A DNA stretch of 39,737 nt from an uncultured Muribaculaceae bacterium (lineage in GTDB: Bacteria; Bacteroidota; Bacteroidia; Bacteroidales; Muribaculaceae), in assembly GCA_910585755.1 (NCBI GenBank), contig CAJUFH010000022.1:1-39737 (forward strand). Direction: 5' to 3'. Below are positions 16,397 to 24,431 of the stretch, in pieces (positions within the stretch are counted from its first letter, which is position 1; every line of letters begins with the position of its first letter). The notes below the pieces were generated by a model. It was not told where the DNA came from and did no database searches. It saw nothing but the letters and a program-made list of their open reading frames with translations. Both the position numbers and the translations under genes were made by a program.

Positions 16397-17443
16397 ATGC
16401 CCGAAATCCTCAGAAAATATGTCGCGGCCCTGCTTGCCGCCGTAATGCAGCTCATCGCCGCCCTGTTCGGACTCACCTCCTGCGGCTCCGAGCCGGAGTT
16501 CCGAGTCCGCGGCGAGGTAGACGGGCTGGGAACGCAGAACCTCCGCGTGACCCTTTACTGCGGCGACGCTGTGCAGCAGCAGTCGGCCCAGGCGATTGAC
16601 GGCAAATTCCGTTTCGAGGCCCGCGCCGAGGAGCCGGTCGCCGGAGAAATATACACGAACGCCGGGGTGCTGATGGCGCGTTTCATCGCTGACTGCGGCG
16701 ACAACCTCAACCTGAAATTCTCAGCCGAAGACCCCGCAAAGTTCGAGGCGGAGGGGAACAGGGCCACGGAAGAGCTGGCGGAGTTCATGGCCGAGAACGC
16801 CGACGCTATCGCCGCCGGAGACCCCGGGACGCTGAACGCCGCCGTGGAGCGCTTCGTCGGGAAGCACGCGAAGTCGCTCGCATCCCCGCTGGTTATTTCC
16901 GCCTACTATACGCCGGAGGGGAACGAGAAGAGGCTCGGGGAGATGCTCGACAGGCTCGACCGCCGCTCCAAGCCGATGTGGATTGTCGAGCCGCTGATGC
17001 AGCCACTCCTGGCGGGAGCCGCCGCCGACACGGCCCGCATGAAGCCGATAAGGCTGTTCGGGAATGACAACAAAAGCGCGACGCTCCGCCCCGGCGGCTC
17101 CAAACTGCTGCTGATGGCCTTCACCGACGAGAAGAGCCGCGGCGCCGACTCGGTAGGCGCGCTGCTCGAAAAAGCGGCTAAAGAGCGCTCCGCGGCCACG
17201 CTCCGAATTGCCGACATATCGTTTGACACAGACACGGCGGCCTGGAAGAGGTCGCTCGCCGACCATCCGCTCCCCGAACGCGTCGGGAGCTACTGGGCGA
17301 TCGGGGGGCAGTCGACCCCCGGAATCGAGCTGTTCGCTGTGGGGCGCGTGCCATATTTCGTCCTCGTCGATTCGACGGGGATGACCCGGTTCCGCACCCC
17401 GTCGGTTTCGGTAGCCGCCAAGAAACTGAACATCAAGCTATAA
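16397..17443 (+). CDS. DUF4369-type lipoprotein with thioredoxin-like domain lacking CxxC
   Basis: A 348-aa exported protein. The signal ends in the lipobox LTSC with Cys29, so it is a predicted lipoprotein. Residues about 34-130 (FRVRGEVDGLGTQNLRVTLYCGD, GKFRFEARAEEPVAGEIYT, MARFIADCGDNLNL) fit the DUF4369 beta domain. The C-terminal part (KLLLMAFTDEKSRGADSVGALLEKA, VPYFVLVDSTGMTRFRTPS) fits a thioredoxin-like fold. The redox motif CxxC, normally after the first strand, is absent, so it is unlikely to be a thiol oxidoreductase in the usual sense. It is separated by 23 bases from the GH105-like gene, so both may share a transcript. A binding or scaffold role is one possibility. Confidence 0.75.
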   Translation: MPEILRKYVAALLAAVMQLIAALFGLTSCGSEPEFRVRGEVDGLGTQNLRVTLYCGDAVQQQSAQAIDGKFRFEARAEEPVAGEIYTNAGVLMARFIADCGDNLNLKFSAEDPAKFEAEGNRATEELAEFMAENADAIAAGDPGTLNAAVERFVGKHAKSLASPLVISAYYTPEGNEKRLGEMLDRLDRRSKPMWIVEPLMQPLLAGAAADTARMKPIRLFGNDNKSATLRPGGSKLLLMAFTDEKSRGADSVGALLEKAAKERSAATLRIADISFDTDTAAWKRSLADHPLPERVGSYWAIGGQSTPGIELFAVGRVPYFVLVDSTGMTRFRTPSVSVAAKKLNIKL

Positions 17444-17466
17444 CTCGATATACCACAACCTATACC

Positions 17467-18795
17467 ATGAAAATAATATCCCGTCTTCTCCTCCTGACAG
17501 CTATTTCGTTTATCGCATCCGGCTCCGCGAAGGGCGCCGGGCTGTCGAGCCAGGATATAATGTGGCAGTCCGAGAAGGTTGCCGACTACTTTATTAAGAA
17601 ATACCCCGATGTCGGAGCCAAGAGCTACGTCGGAGGGAAGGAGCGCAACAGCAAAATCTGGACCCGCGGGGTCTTCTACGAGGGTCTTCTCAACCTATGC
17701 CGCGAAGACGCGAGGGAGAAATGGCTGAAATACTGCCTCGACTGGGGAGAGTTCCACAAATGGATCAGCAGCTCCGACACGGAGGCGAAGCGCCACAACG
17801 CCGACTACCAGTGCTGCGGCCAGGCCTACCTGCAGATGTACAGGATGGACCCGCAGCCGGTGCGCATGGAGCATATCAGGATGCGCATCGACGCCATGAT
17901 AGCCTCCGAGCGTATCAACTACTGGACCTGGGTCGACGCGATCCAGATGTCGATGCCCGTGATCGCCCTGCTCGGCTACATAACGGGGGACACTTCCTAC
18001 TGGGAATACATGTACGACGCGTATATGTACACGCGCGACGAGCAGGGTGGCTCGAAAAAAGGGGGCGGACAGCCGCTGTTCAACACCTCTACGGGCCTCT
18101 GGTACCGCGACGCGGGGTTCGACCCTCCCTATACCGACAAGACCGAGACCGACAAGGACTGCTATTGGAGCCGCGGCAACGGATGGGCCTACATGGCTCT
18201 CGCGAGGGTTTTGCAGTTCACTCCGGCCGACGAGGCTCACCGCGGGCAGTACGAGGAGGATTTCAAACTTATGAGCCGCGGGCTGCTCGACTGCCAGCGG
18301 GCCGACGGCTCCTGGAGCGTCAGCCTGGCCGCGCCGACCAACTTCGGTTCCGAAGGGAGCGAGGGGCCCGAGATGACCGGCACCGCGCTGTTCGTCGGGG
18401 GTATGGCGTGGGGCGTCCGCGAAGGGCTTCTTGACGCCGAGACCTATATGCCGGCCATTGAGAAGGGATGGGAGTCAATGGCGAAGGCCGTCCACCAGGG
18501 CACGGGCTTTGTAGGCTATCTCCAGGGCACCGGCTCGAAGCCGGAGGACGGCGGCCCGATCACCTACGACTCCGTTCCTGATTTCGAGGATTTCGGCATC
18601 GGCTGCTGGCTGTGGGGAGCCGCCGAGACCCACGCCCTGGCCGCCAAAATCGAGGATGTCTCCGGCATAGAAGCGGTTTCCGCCGATACCCAGGCTGCCT
18701 CCTCTCCCGGCTATTACGACCTGCAGGGGCGCCCCGCCGCCAACCCACTGCCCGGCCGTCTCTACATCCGCGACGGCAAGATATTGAAATTATAA
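17467..18795 (+). CDS. Glycoside hydrolase, GH88/GH105 family (unsaturated uronyl hydrolase-like)
   Basis: A 442-aa secreted glycosidase with signal MKIISRLLLLTAISFIASGSA. The alpha6/alpha6-barrel motifs of YteR/GH105 enzymes are present: RGVFYEGLLNL, RHNADYQCCGQAYLQMY with Asp113, YWTWVDAIQMSMP with Asp157 (equivalent to the catalytic Asp143 of YteR), YWSRGNGWAYMAL and DFGIGCWLWGAAE. Members remove the unsaturated uronic residue from lyase products of pectin or ulvan-like glycans. The last 45 residues (GIEAVSAD...YYDLQGRPAANP...LYIRDGKILKL) form a separate short C-terminal module typical of secreted Bacteroidales proteins. No SusC/SusD pair or lyase adjoins it, so its substrate cannot be read from context. 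Confidence 0.85.
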   Translation: MKIISRLLLLTAISFIASGSAKGAGLSSQDIMWQSEKVADYFIKKYPDVGAKSYVGGKERNSKIWTRGVFYEGLLNLCREDAREKWLKYCLDWGEFHKWISSSDTEAKRHNADYQCCGQAYLQMYRMDPQPVRMEHIRMRIDAMIASERINYWTWVDAIQMSMPVIALLGYITGDTSYWEYMYDAYMYTRDEQGGSKKGGGQPLFNTSTGLWYRDAGFDPPYTDKTETDKDCYWSRGNGWAYMALARVLQFTPADEAHRGQYEEDFKLMSRGLLDCQRADGSWSVSLAAPTNFGSEGSEGPEMTGTALFVGGMAWGVREGLLDAETYMPAIEKGWESMAKAVHQGTGFVGYLQGTGSKPEDGGPITYDSVPDFEDFGIGCWLWGAAETHALAAKIEDVSGIEAVSADTQAASSPGYYDLQGRPAANPLPGRLYIRDGKILKL

Positions 18796-18807
18796 CTGTC
18801 TGAAAAT

Positions 18808-20349
18808 ATGATTGTCAAGACGTACGCCGCGGCCCTGCAGGGGATTGACGCGATTCCGGTCACTATCGAGACGCTGCTCGACAGCGGGTACATGATGACG
18901 ATGGTCGGGCTGCCTGACACGGCGGTAAAGGAGAGCATCGAGCGCGTTACGTCGGCAATCAATGTCAGCGGTTTCGGCTTCCCGCGCAAGAAGGTGGTAA
19001 TCAACCTCGCGCCGGCGGATGTCAGGAAAGAGGGCTCGGCCTACGACCTGCCGATCGCGGTCGGAATCGTGGCGGCGGACGAGAAAATCCGCCCTGACCA
19101 CCTCGGTGAGTTCCTGATGATCGGGGAGCTGTCGCTCGACGGGTCGCTGTTGCCGGTCAAAGGGGTACTTCCGATGGCGATTATGGCTCGGAAGGCGGGG
19201 TACAGGGGGATGATCGTGCCGCGGGAGAATGCCCGCGAGGCGGCGGTGGTCAACAATTTGGAAGTCTACGGCTGCGGGAATTTCGCCGAGGTGGCGGGGT
19301 TTCTGAACGATGCTGTGAGGCTTGAGCCGACGGTTGTCAATACCCGCGAGGAGTTTTCCAGGGCTTACGCTACGTTCCCGTTCGACTTTGCCGACGTAAA
19401 GGGGCAGCAGGGGGTGAAGCGCGCGTTCGAGGTGGCTTGCGCGGGAGGGCACAATATCCTCCTGGTAGGGCCTCCGGGATCGGGCAAGTCGATGATGGCC
19501 AAGCGCCTGCCGTCGATTCTGCCCCCGCTGACGCTCGCCGAGGCGCTGGAAACAACGAAGATTCATTCCGTGGCGGGGAAGCTGAAAGGGGGTTCGATGC
19601 TGATGACCTCCCGTCCGTTCCGCTCGCCCCACCATACGATTTCGCCCGTGGCGCTGGTCGGGGGCGGGACGAATCCGGTGCCTGGGGAGATTTCGCTGGC
19701 CCACAACGGGGTGCTTTTCCTTGACGAGTTCCCGGAATTTTCGCGGTCAGTATTAGAGGTAATGCGCCAGCCGCTGGAGGACAGGCATATAAACATCTCC
19801 CGCGCGAAATACTCGATTGACTATCCGGCGGGGTTCATGCTTGTCGCGTCGATGAACCCATGCCCTTGCGGCTACTACAACCACCCGACGAAGGAGTGTA
19901 CCTGCTCGCAGACGCAGGTGCAGCGCTACCTGAGCCGCATTTCCGGGCCGCTGCTCGACCGCATCGACCTGCAGATCGAGATTATGCCGGTGCCGTTCAA
20001 GGAGCTGCAGGAGTTGGAGGCGGGGGAAAGTTCCGACGCGATCCGGGAACGGGTTGTCCGTGCCCGCGCGATACAGGCGGAGCGCTTCGCCTCCGACCCG
20101 GCGACGCACTGCAACGCACAGATGTCGCCGAAACAGTTGGCGATGTACGCCAGGCCGACTGACGAGGCGATGGCGATTCTCGAACGCGCGATGGTGAAAT
20201 ACGATATGAGCGCCCGCGCCTACGACCGTATTCTGAAGGTCGCGCGCACGATTGCCGACCTCGACGGCGCGGAAACCATCGGCCCCGCGCATATCCGCGA
20301 GGCGATTTCCTACCGGTCCCTGGACCGCTCTACCTGGGGGCTGAAATAA
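18808..20349 (+). CDS. comM: ComM/YifB family AAA+ ATPase (Mg-chelatase-like)
   Basis: A 513-aa protein of the YifB/ComM family. Order: an N-terminal Lon-like domain (VGLPDTAVKESIERV, GSAYDLPIAVGI, IGELSLDGSLLPVKG), then AAA+ with Walker A LLVGPPGSGKSMMAKRLP, Walker B VLFLDEFPEF, and the family signature NPCPCGYY near a Cys-rich loop (HPTKECTCSQTQ), then a C-terminal helical lid. ComM is a hexameric helicase that promotes branch migration during recombination and transformation, by analogy with naturally competent bacteria. It starts 12 bases after the GH105-like gene. The stop codon lies inside a perfect 25-base palindrome. Confidence 0.93.
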   Translation: MIVKTYAAALQGIDAIPVTIETLLDSGYMMTMVGLPDTAVKESIERVTSAINVSGFGFPRKKVVINLAPADVRKEGSAYDLPIAVGIVAADEKIRPDHLGEFLMIGELSLDGSLLPVKGVLPMAIMARKAGYRGMIVPRENAREAAVVNNLEVYGCGNFAEVAGFLNDAVRLEPTVVNTREEFSRAYATFPFDFADVKGQQGVKRAFEVACAGGHNILLVGPPGSGKSMMAKRLPSILPPLTLAEALETTKIHSVAGKLKGGSMLMTSRPFRSPHHTISPVALVGGGTNPVPGEISLAHNGVLFLDEFPEFSRSVLEVMRQPLEDRHINISRAKYSIDYPAGFMLVASMNPCPCGYYNHPTKECTCSQTQVQRYLSRISGPLLDRIDLQIEIMPVPFKELQELEAGESSDAIRERVVRARAIQAERFASDPATHCNAQMSPKQLAMYARPTDEAMAILERAMVKYDMSARAYDRILKVARTIADLDGAETIGPAHIREAISYRSLDRSTWGLK

Positions 20350-20368
20350 GGCCCTCAGGGCCTTATTT
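20344..20368 (+). terminator. Perfect palindrome over the comM stop codon
   Basis: AAATAAGGCCC (20344-20354), loop TCA, GGGCCTTATTT (20358-20368). The comM stop TAA lies within the left arm. It resembles the palindrome at the endonuclease stop (6362-6386), also with a TCA loop on the sense strand. AT-rich outer arms could give a weak U-tract, and it is symmetric, so it may serve both strands. Confidence 0.55.
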
Positions 20369-20464
20369 CGGTTTAGGGTTTAGGCCCGGCGGGAGCCGGG
20401 GATACTTCGGTTTAAGGGAAGAAGGGGGAATAGAGGGGAAGAAAAGGGCGGAATAGAGAGGAAT

Positions 20465-20504
20465 AGAGGGGAGGCCGCTCGCTTACGCTCGCTCCACAGA
20501 ACGG
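20465..20504 (-). repeat. 40-base interspersed repeat, copy 2
   Basis: Reverse complement of 401-440, identical over 40 bases. The plus-strand read is AGAGGGGAGGCCGCTCGC, TTAC, GCTCGCTCCACAGAACGG. Both copies sit in gene-free spacers. Confidence 0.8.
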
Positions 20505-20633
20505 GAACACTTACGGCTGGGAAAATAATAGGGAAAAGGAAAGATTGGCGCAGCCTGTCGGGTTGAGCGAGCTTTAGCGAGCGGCGCGCAACTGCCGGGA
20601 TAGGGCGCAAGCAGAAAAAGATTTATCTAAACA

Positions 20634-20651
20634 GCTCGGCGAAAGCCGAGC
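20634..20651 (-). terminator. Hairpin downstream of ribF
   Basis: GCTCGGC-GAAA-GCCGAGC is a perfect 7-base-pair stem with a tetraloop, about 15 bases past the ribF stop codon on the minus strand. The T-rich stretch after it (TGTTTAGATAAATCTTTTT) is interrupted, so it is a moderate terminator candidate for the folB-ribF run. Confidence 0.4.
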
Positions 20652-20665
20652 CTAAACCTTAAACC

Positions 20666-21631
20666 CTAAACTTTGCCTGAGAGGGCTTCGAGGGCTGCGG
20701 CGCGGTCGAGGAGGAGCTGGGCGCGGAGGGCTTCGAGGCTGGCGAAGCGGCGCTCGGAGCGGAGGCGGTCGACGAAGGAGAGGGTCAGGCGGCAGTCATA
20801 AAGGGTTGTTCCTTCGGGGAGGCCGATGATATGGGCCTCGACGGAAAGGGGGGCGCCGGGGTCGTCGACGGTCGGGCGGGAGCCGATATTTACCATCGCG
20901 GGGTAGCTGAGTTCGGCTTTTGAGCTCGCCTGACGGCTCGCCACAATAGAGGGGAAGAGGGGAGGGGCGATGGTCGCGGTCGCGGCGTAGACGCCGGGGG
21001 CGGGGAGGATGAGGGTCGAGGGGGTATGGAGGTTGGCGGTGGGGAAGCCGAGGGTGCGACCGAGGGCTTTGCCGCGGACGACGGTGCCGGTGAGGGTGTA
21101 GGGGCGGCCGAGGAGCGCGGCCGCATCGGCTACCTCTCCGGCGGCGATGAGGCGGCGGATTTCGGAGGAACTGACCCCTTCGCGGGCGGGGAGCTCGCGG
21201 GCCTGTATAAGCTCGATTCCGGCGTTGGCGGCGAGTTGCTTATAAGAGGCGAAATCGCCGGGAGCGTCGTGGCCGAAGCGGTTGTTGAAGCCCATGAGGA
21301 GCGCCGCGCAGTCGAAACGGCCGCGCAGCATCCCGAGGAATCCGGCGGCGGAGGTCGAGCGGAGTTTCTCGTCAAAGGGGAGCAGCAGGATTTCGTCGCC
21401 GAGGAATCCCTCGCGGCGTATGAGGGCGGCTTTCTCCAGGGGTAATGTCAGGAGGCGCGGCGCCTTGTCGGGGGCGATTACCGAGAGGGGGTGGTTGGTG
21501 AATGTTATGACGAGGGGTTTCAGGGAGCGTTCGGCAGCCTGGAGGCGCAGTTGGTCGAGTAGGTATCGGTGGCCGGAATGTACCCCGTCAAACATGCCGA
21601 CGACGGCAATCCTCTGAAGGTCGTCAAACAT
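20666..21631 (-). CDS. ribF: Bifunctional riboflavin kinase / FAD synthetase RibF
   Basis: A 321-aa enzyme making FMN from riboflavin and FAD from FMN. The N-terminal FMN adenylyltransferase has GMFDGVHSGHRYLLDQL, MGFNNRFG and the SSSEIRRLI motif. The C-terminal kinase domain has TGTVVRGKALGRTLGFPTANL and NIGSRPTVD. Its ATG lies in the overlap with the HAD gene (8 bases), so it ends the minus-strand operon. One oddity: between VYAATATIAPP and YPAMVNIG, where related proteins usually have only a short linker, about 18 extra residues (FPSIVASRQASSKAE) are encoded by a copy of an intergenic repeat (20924-20945) plus AATAGAGGGG words. The frame stays open, and the catalytic motifs on either side are intact. 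Confidence 0.93.
   Translation of the reverse strand: MFDDLQRIAVVGMFDGVHSGHRYLLDQLRLQAAERSLKPLVITFTNHPLSVIAPDKAPRLLTLPLEKAALIRREGFLGDEILLLPFDEKLRSTSAAGFLGMLRGRFDCAALLMGFNNRFGHDAPGDFASYKQLAANAGIELIQARELPAREGVSSSEIRRLIAAGEVADAAALLGRPYTLTGTVVRGKALGRTLGFPTANLHTPSTLILPAPGVYAATATIAPPLFPSIVASRQASSKAELSYPAMVNIGSRPTVDDPGAPLSVEAHIIGLPEGTTLYDCRLTLSFVDRLRSERRFASLEALRAQLLLDRAAALEALSGKV
20924..20945 (-). repeat. Intergenic-type repeat inside ribF
   Basis: On the minus strand TGTGGCGAGCCGTCAGGCGA, then GC, matches the spacer copy near 39575-39596 in 21 of 22 bases and shares the GCGAGC-spacer-GCGAGC plan with the other copies. It encodes part of the extra peptide in RibF. Confidence 0.65.
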
Positions 21632-22241
21632 CGGATTCGGGGATTAGGTTGATGAACCCGCGGTCCTGGGTGACGTGGGCGGCGCGGAATCCGAGGGCTT
21701 CGGCGGCACGGCAGTTACCCGCGGAGTCGTCGAGGAAGAGGGTTTCGGCGGGGTCGAGGTTGAAGCGCGCGGCGGCTTCGAGGAAGATTTTCGGGTCGGG
21801 CTTGCAGCATTTCGCCTCGAAGGAGGTAACCCATCCGTCGAAGTAGTAGGGGAGGGAATGGCCGTCCTTGTCGAACTCGCGGACGATGAAGCCGTCCCAC
21901 ATGATCGGGTTGGTGTTTGAGAGCATGTATATCGGGTAGCGCTGATGGAGCTGCTCGAGCTGGCGCAGGCGCTCTACGGGGATTCCGATCAGGAAGCGCA
22001 TCAGCGCGTCGTCAATCTGGCGGTCGGTGACGGGCACGGGTATCAGTCCGCGGATTTCGTCGCGGAACTGCTCCGGGGAAATCGCGCCCTCCTCGAGCTG
22101 GAGGAAGGGGCCTTTCTGGGAGAAGTCGCCGAGGAACTCTTCGGGGTCTGGCATGCCGATCTGGCGGAATGCCTCGACGCATCTTTCGCGGCGTATGTCC
22201 ATAATAACGCCGCCGAGGTCGAACAGGAGGTTCTTTATCAT
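21624..22241 (-). CDS. HAD-superfamily hydrolase (YihX-like phosphatase)
   Basis: A 205-aa protein starting at 22241, where ATG overlaps the upstream stop as ATGA. The open frame extends further upstream, but that part is the shadow of the methyltransferase gene. Motif I is LLFDLGGVIMDIRR with the nucleophile Asp; the usual second Asp at +2 is Gly, as in YihX/epoxide-hydrolase-N-type members. Motif II is YMLSNTN, motif III the Lys in AKCCKPDPKIFLEA, and motif IV LFLDDSAGNCRAAEALGF. The cap is a short helical insert (C1 type). Likely a small-molecule phosphatase, possibly for sugar phosphates or FMN given the coupled ribF; the latter is inference from the neighbour only. Confidence 0.85.
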   Translation of the reverse strand: MIKNLLFDLGGVIMDIRRERCVEAFRQIGMPDPEEFLGDFSQKGPFLQLEEGAISPEQFRDEIRGLIPVPVTDRQIDDALMRFLIGIPVERLRQLEQLHQRYPIYMLSNTNPIMWDGFIVREFDKDGHSLPYYFDGWVTSFEAKCCKPDPKIFLEAAARFNLDPAETLFLDDSAGNCRAAEALGFRAAHVTQDRGFINLIPESDV

Positions 22242-22885
22242 ATGGTAGTATTCTTTTTCTGAATGAGGGTCAGGCCGTCGCGGAGGGGGAGGATCACGGT
22301 CAGCAGGGAGGGGTCGGCGGCGACGGCGTCGTTGAAGCGCCGGATTCCCTCGGTCTGCGGGTCGGGTTTGACGGCGGGGTCGGCGACCTTGCCGTCCCAG
22401 AGGGTGTTGTCGGCCAGGATGAATCCGCCCGGGGTGACGAGGGGGAGCACCGCCCGGAAAGTCTCGAGGTAGCGGCGCTTGTCGGCGTCCATGAACACGA
22501 GGTCGAATGATTCCGGGGGGAGGGAGGGGAGGAAACTCTCCGAGTCGGCGATGTGGAGGGTGATTTTGCTGCCGAGAGGGGAGGAGGCGAAGAGGCGGCG
22601 GAGGCGCGGTTCCATCTCGTCGTCGATTTCGACGGTGTCGAGGGTGGAGCCTTCGGGGAGCCCTTCGGCGATGCACAGGGCGGAGTATCCGGCGTATGTT
22701 CCGATTTCGAGGGCCCGCCTGGGGGCAACCATCGCGGTAAGGAGGGTAAGGAGCCGCCCCTGCGCGTGGCCGGAACACATGCGGGGGTACAGGCAGCGGA
22801 GGTTTATCTCGCGGCGCAGGGCGGCGAGGCGCTCCGGCTCGGGGGAGATATGGGCCTCTATGTAGGCTTCGAGGTTTTCAGTCAT
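22238..22885 (-). CDS. Class I SAM-dependent O-methyltransferase
   Basis: A 215-aa protein of the catechol-O-methyltransferase-like family (COG4122 type). Visible features are ALEIGTYAGYSALCIAEGLP (SAM-binding motif I), LDTVEIDDEM (acidic loop), DLVFMDADKRRYLETF (metal-binding Asp) and GGFILADNTLWDGKV (metal-binding Asp-Asn). The substrate is unknown; such enzymes methylate catechols or hydroxylated small molecules, and a few members modify RNA. It overlaps aroQ by 4 bases and the HAD gene by 4 bases, so it is firmly in the operon. Confidence 0.87.
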   Translation of the reverse strand: MTENLEAYIEAHISPEPERLAALRREINLRCLYPRMCSGHAQGRLLTLLTAMVAPRRALEIGTYAGYSALCIAEGLPEGSTLDTVEIDDEMEPRLRRLFASSPLGSKITLHIADSESFLPSLPPESFDLVFMDADKRRYLETFRAVLPLVTPGGFILADNTLWDGKVADPAVKPDPQTEGIRRFNDAVAADPSLLTVILPLRDGLTLIQKKNTTI

Positions 22886-23304
22886 AGGAGGGCTTCGATG
22901 CCGAGGCGGTAGCTGTCGAGACCGAAGCCGGCGATTGTGCCGCGGCAGGCGGGTGCAATGAGGGAGGTGTGGCGGATCGGCTCGCGGGCGGCGGTGTTGG
23001 TGATGTGTACCTCGATTACGGGGTTCTCGACGGCTCGGATGGCGTCGGCGATCGCGAGGGAGGTATGGGTGTATGCCCCGGCGTTGAGGATGATTCCCTT
23101 TGTCTCGGGGTCGAATCCGGCTCGGTGGATGGCGTCGATGATGTCCCCTTCGTGGTTGCTCTGGATATATTCGAGGTCGATTGAGGGGTAGTCGGCGGCG
23201 AGGGCCTTGAGGAAGTCCTCCATCGTGACGCGTCCGTAGACGGCGGGCTCGCGGACACCGAGGAGGTTGAGGTTCGGTCCGTTGATAATCAGAATCTTGC
23301 TCAT
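22882..23304 (-). CDS. aroQ: 3-dehydroquinate dehydratase, type II
   Basis: A 140-aa cytoplasmic enzyme of the shikimate pathway that converts 3-dehydroquinate to 3-dehydroshikimate. Signature blocks are ILIINGPNLNLLGVREPAVYG with the catalytic Tyr, QSNHEGDIIDAIH, INAGAYTHTSLAIADA (here LNAGAY), and VIEVHITNTAAREPIRHTS with the catalytic His. Its length is typical. It is 23 bases downstream of the mrp-like gene and overlaps the next gene by 4 bases. Confidence 0.95.
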   Translation of the reverse strand: MSKILIINGPNLNLLGVREPAVYGRVTMEDFLKALAADYPSIDLEYIQSNHEGDIIDAIHRAGFDPETKGIILNAGAYTHTSLAIADAIRAVENPVIEVHITNTAAREPIRHTSLIAPACRGTIAGFGLDSYRLGIEALL

Positions 23305-23327
23305 TGTCAGAAGGGTTCGGGCTGAAG

Positions 23328-24431
23328 TTATTTCTTCATTTCTACCTTAAGGGTCGGGGGGAGGGTCGAGTTGCGCTCGGCCACGGCGTCGACTACCTCG
23401 CGGGCGAGGTGGATGAACTCGTGTGAGGCGACGGACTCCTCGAGGGCGATGGGTGTCCCGGAATCGCCGGCCTGTCCGACGGACATAACGAGGGGTACCT
23501 GCGCGAGGAGCCGTACATTCATCTCTTTGGCGAGCTTCGCGGCTCCCCCTTCGCCGAAGATGTAGTATTTCTCGTCGGGGTGCTTCGCGGGGGTGAACCA
23601 GGCCATGTTCTCTACGATGCCGAGAATGGGGACGTTCACCTTGTCGCCGGTGAACATCGCGATTCCCTTGCGGGCGTCGGCGAGGGCCACTTCCTGCGGG
23701 GTGCTGACGATTACGACGCCGGTGATGGCGAGGGTCTGCACGAGGGTCAGGTGGATGTCGGAGGTGCCGGGGGGCATGTCGATTACGAAATAGTCGAGTT
23801 CGCCCCAGTCGGCGTCGGTGATGAGCTGTTTCAGGGCGTTTGAGGCCATTGAGCCGCGCCAGAGCACGGGCGCGTCCTTGTCGACGAGGAATCCGATCGA
23901 GAGGAGCTTGACGCCGTAGCGCTCCAGGGGGATGATGAGCCCGCGGCCGTCGACCTTGTGCATGTACAGCTCGGCATCCTCCACCCCGAACATCTTGGGC
24001 ATCGAGGGGCCGAAGATGTCGGCGTCGAGGAGCCCAACCTTGTAACCTTCGCGGGCGAGGGCCACGGCGAGGTTGCTGGCGATGGTTGATTTCCCGACAC
24101 CACCCTTGCCGGAGGAGACGCCGATAATGTTCTTGACCTGGGCGAGGGGCTTGACGGCGGGCTGGGGCGCGGCCACGCGGGTCTTTACCGCGATATTCCC
24201 CTTGATTTCGACTTCGGGGGAGATATAGGTCGCGATGGCTGTCTCGGCGGCTTTGACGATTGACTTGATGAAGGGGTCGGTGGGGCGGTCGAACAGGAGG
24301 GAGAAGGAGACCTTGTTGCCGTCGATGCGTATGTCGTCCTCCACCATTCCGGCCGAGACGATGTCCTTTCCGGAGGCGGGGTATCTGACGTTGGAGAGAG
24401 CGTCGAGTATGAGTTTGGGATACAGAGTCAT
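23328..24431 (-). CDS. mrp: Mrp/NBP35-family iron-sulfur carrier ATPase, CxxC-less
   Basis: A 367-aa P-loop ATPase. The start at 24431 overlaps the trmB stop by one base (TAATG); the frame upstream is shadow sequence. An N-terminal MIP18/DUF59-like domain covers about 1-85. The deviant Walker A GVSSGKGGVGKSTIASNLA lies at 104-122, then LLDADIFGPSMPKMFG, VIDMPPGTSDIHLTLVQ and IGIVENMAWFTP. The family carries Fe-S clusters to apoproteins. In ApbC and NBP35 a CxxC follows ENM; here that site reads MAWFTPAKHP without cysteines, so cluster binding would need other residues. It is in the folB-ribF operon. Confidence 0.9.
   Translation of the reverse strand: MTLYPKLILDALSNVRYPASGKDIVSAGMVEDDIRIDGNKVSFSLLFDRPTDPFIKSIVKAAETAIATYISPEVEIKGNIAVKTRVAAPQPAVKPLAQVKNIIGVSSGKGGVGKSTIASNLAVALAREGYKVGLLDADIFGPSMPKMFGVEDAELYMHKVDGRGLIIPLERYGVKLLSIGFLVDKDAPVLWRGSMASNALKQLITDADWGELDYFVIDMPPGTSDIHLTLVQTLAITGVVIVSTPQEVALADARKGIAMFTGDKVNVPILGIVENMAWFTPAKHPDEKYYIFGEGGAAKLAKEMNVRLLAQVPLVMSVGQAGDSGTPIALEESVASHEFIHLAREVVDAVAERNSTLPPTLKVEMKK

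Larger units (their letters stand above)
20350..20665. other. Convergent spacer between comM and ribF, packed with repeats
   Basis: No gene seen. It holds the palindrome tail, CCCGGC-GGGA-GCCGGG, TTTAGGG-type words near both ends in opposite orientation (20371-20384 and 20651-20671), repeated GGAATAGAGGGG words (20430-20470), the 40-base repeat at 20465-20504, a GAGCGAGC-TTTA-GCGAGCGGC relative near 20568, and the GCTCGGC-GAAA-GCCGAGC hairpin at 20634-20651. As the meeting point of two operons it probably terminates both. Confidence 0.6.

Noticed and set aside
22242..22778. N-terminal extension of the HAD phosphatase
   Set aside because: It is the out-of-frame shadow of the methyltransferase gene; the ATGA overlap at 22238-22241 gives a normal HAD start.
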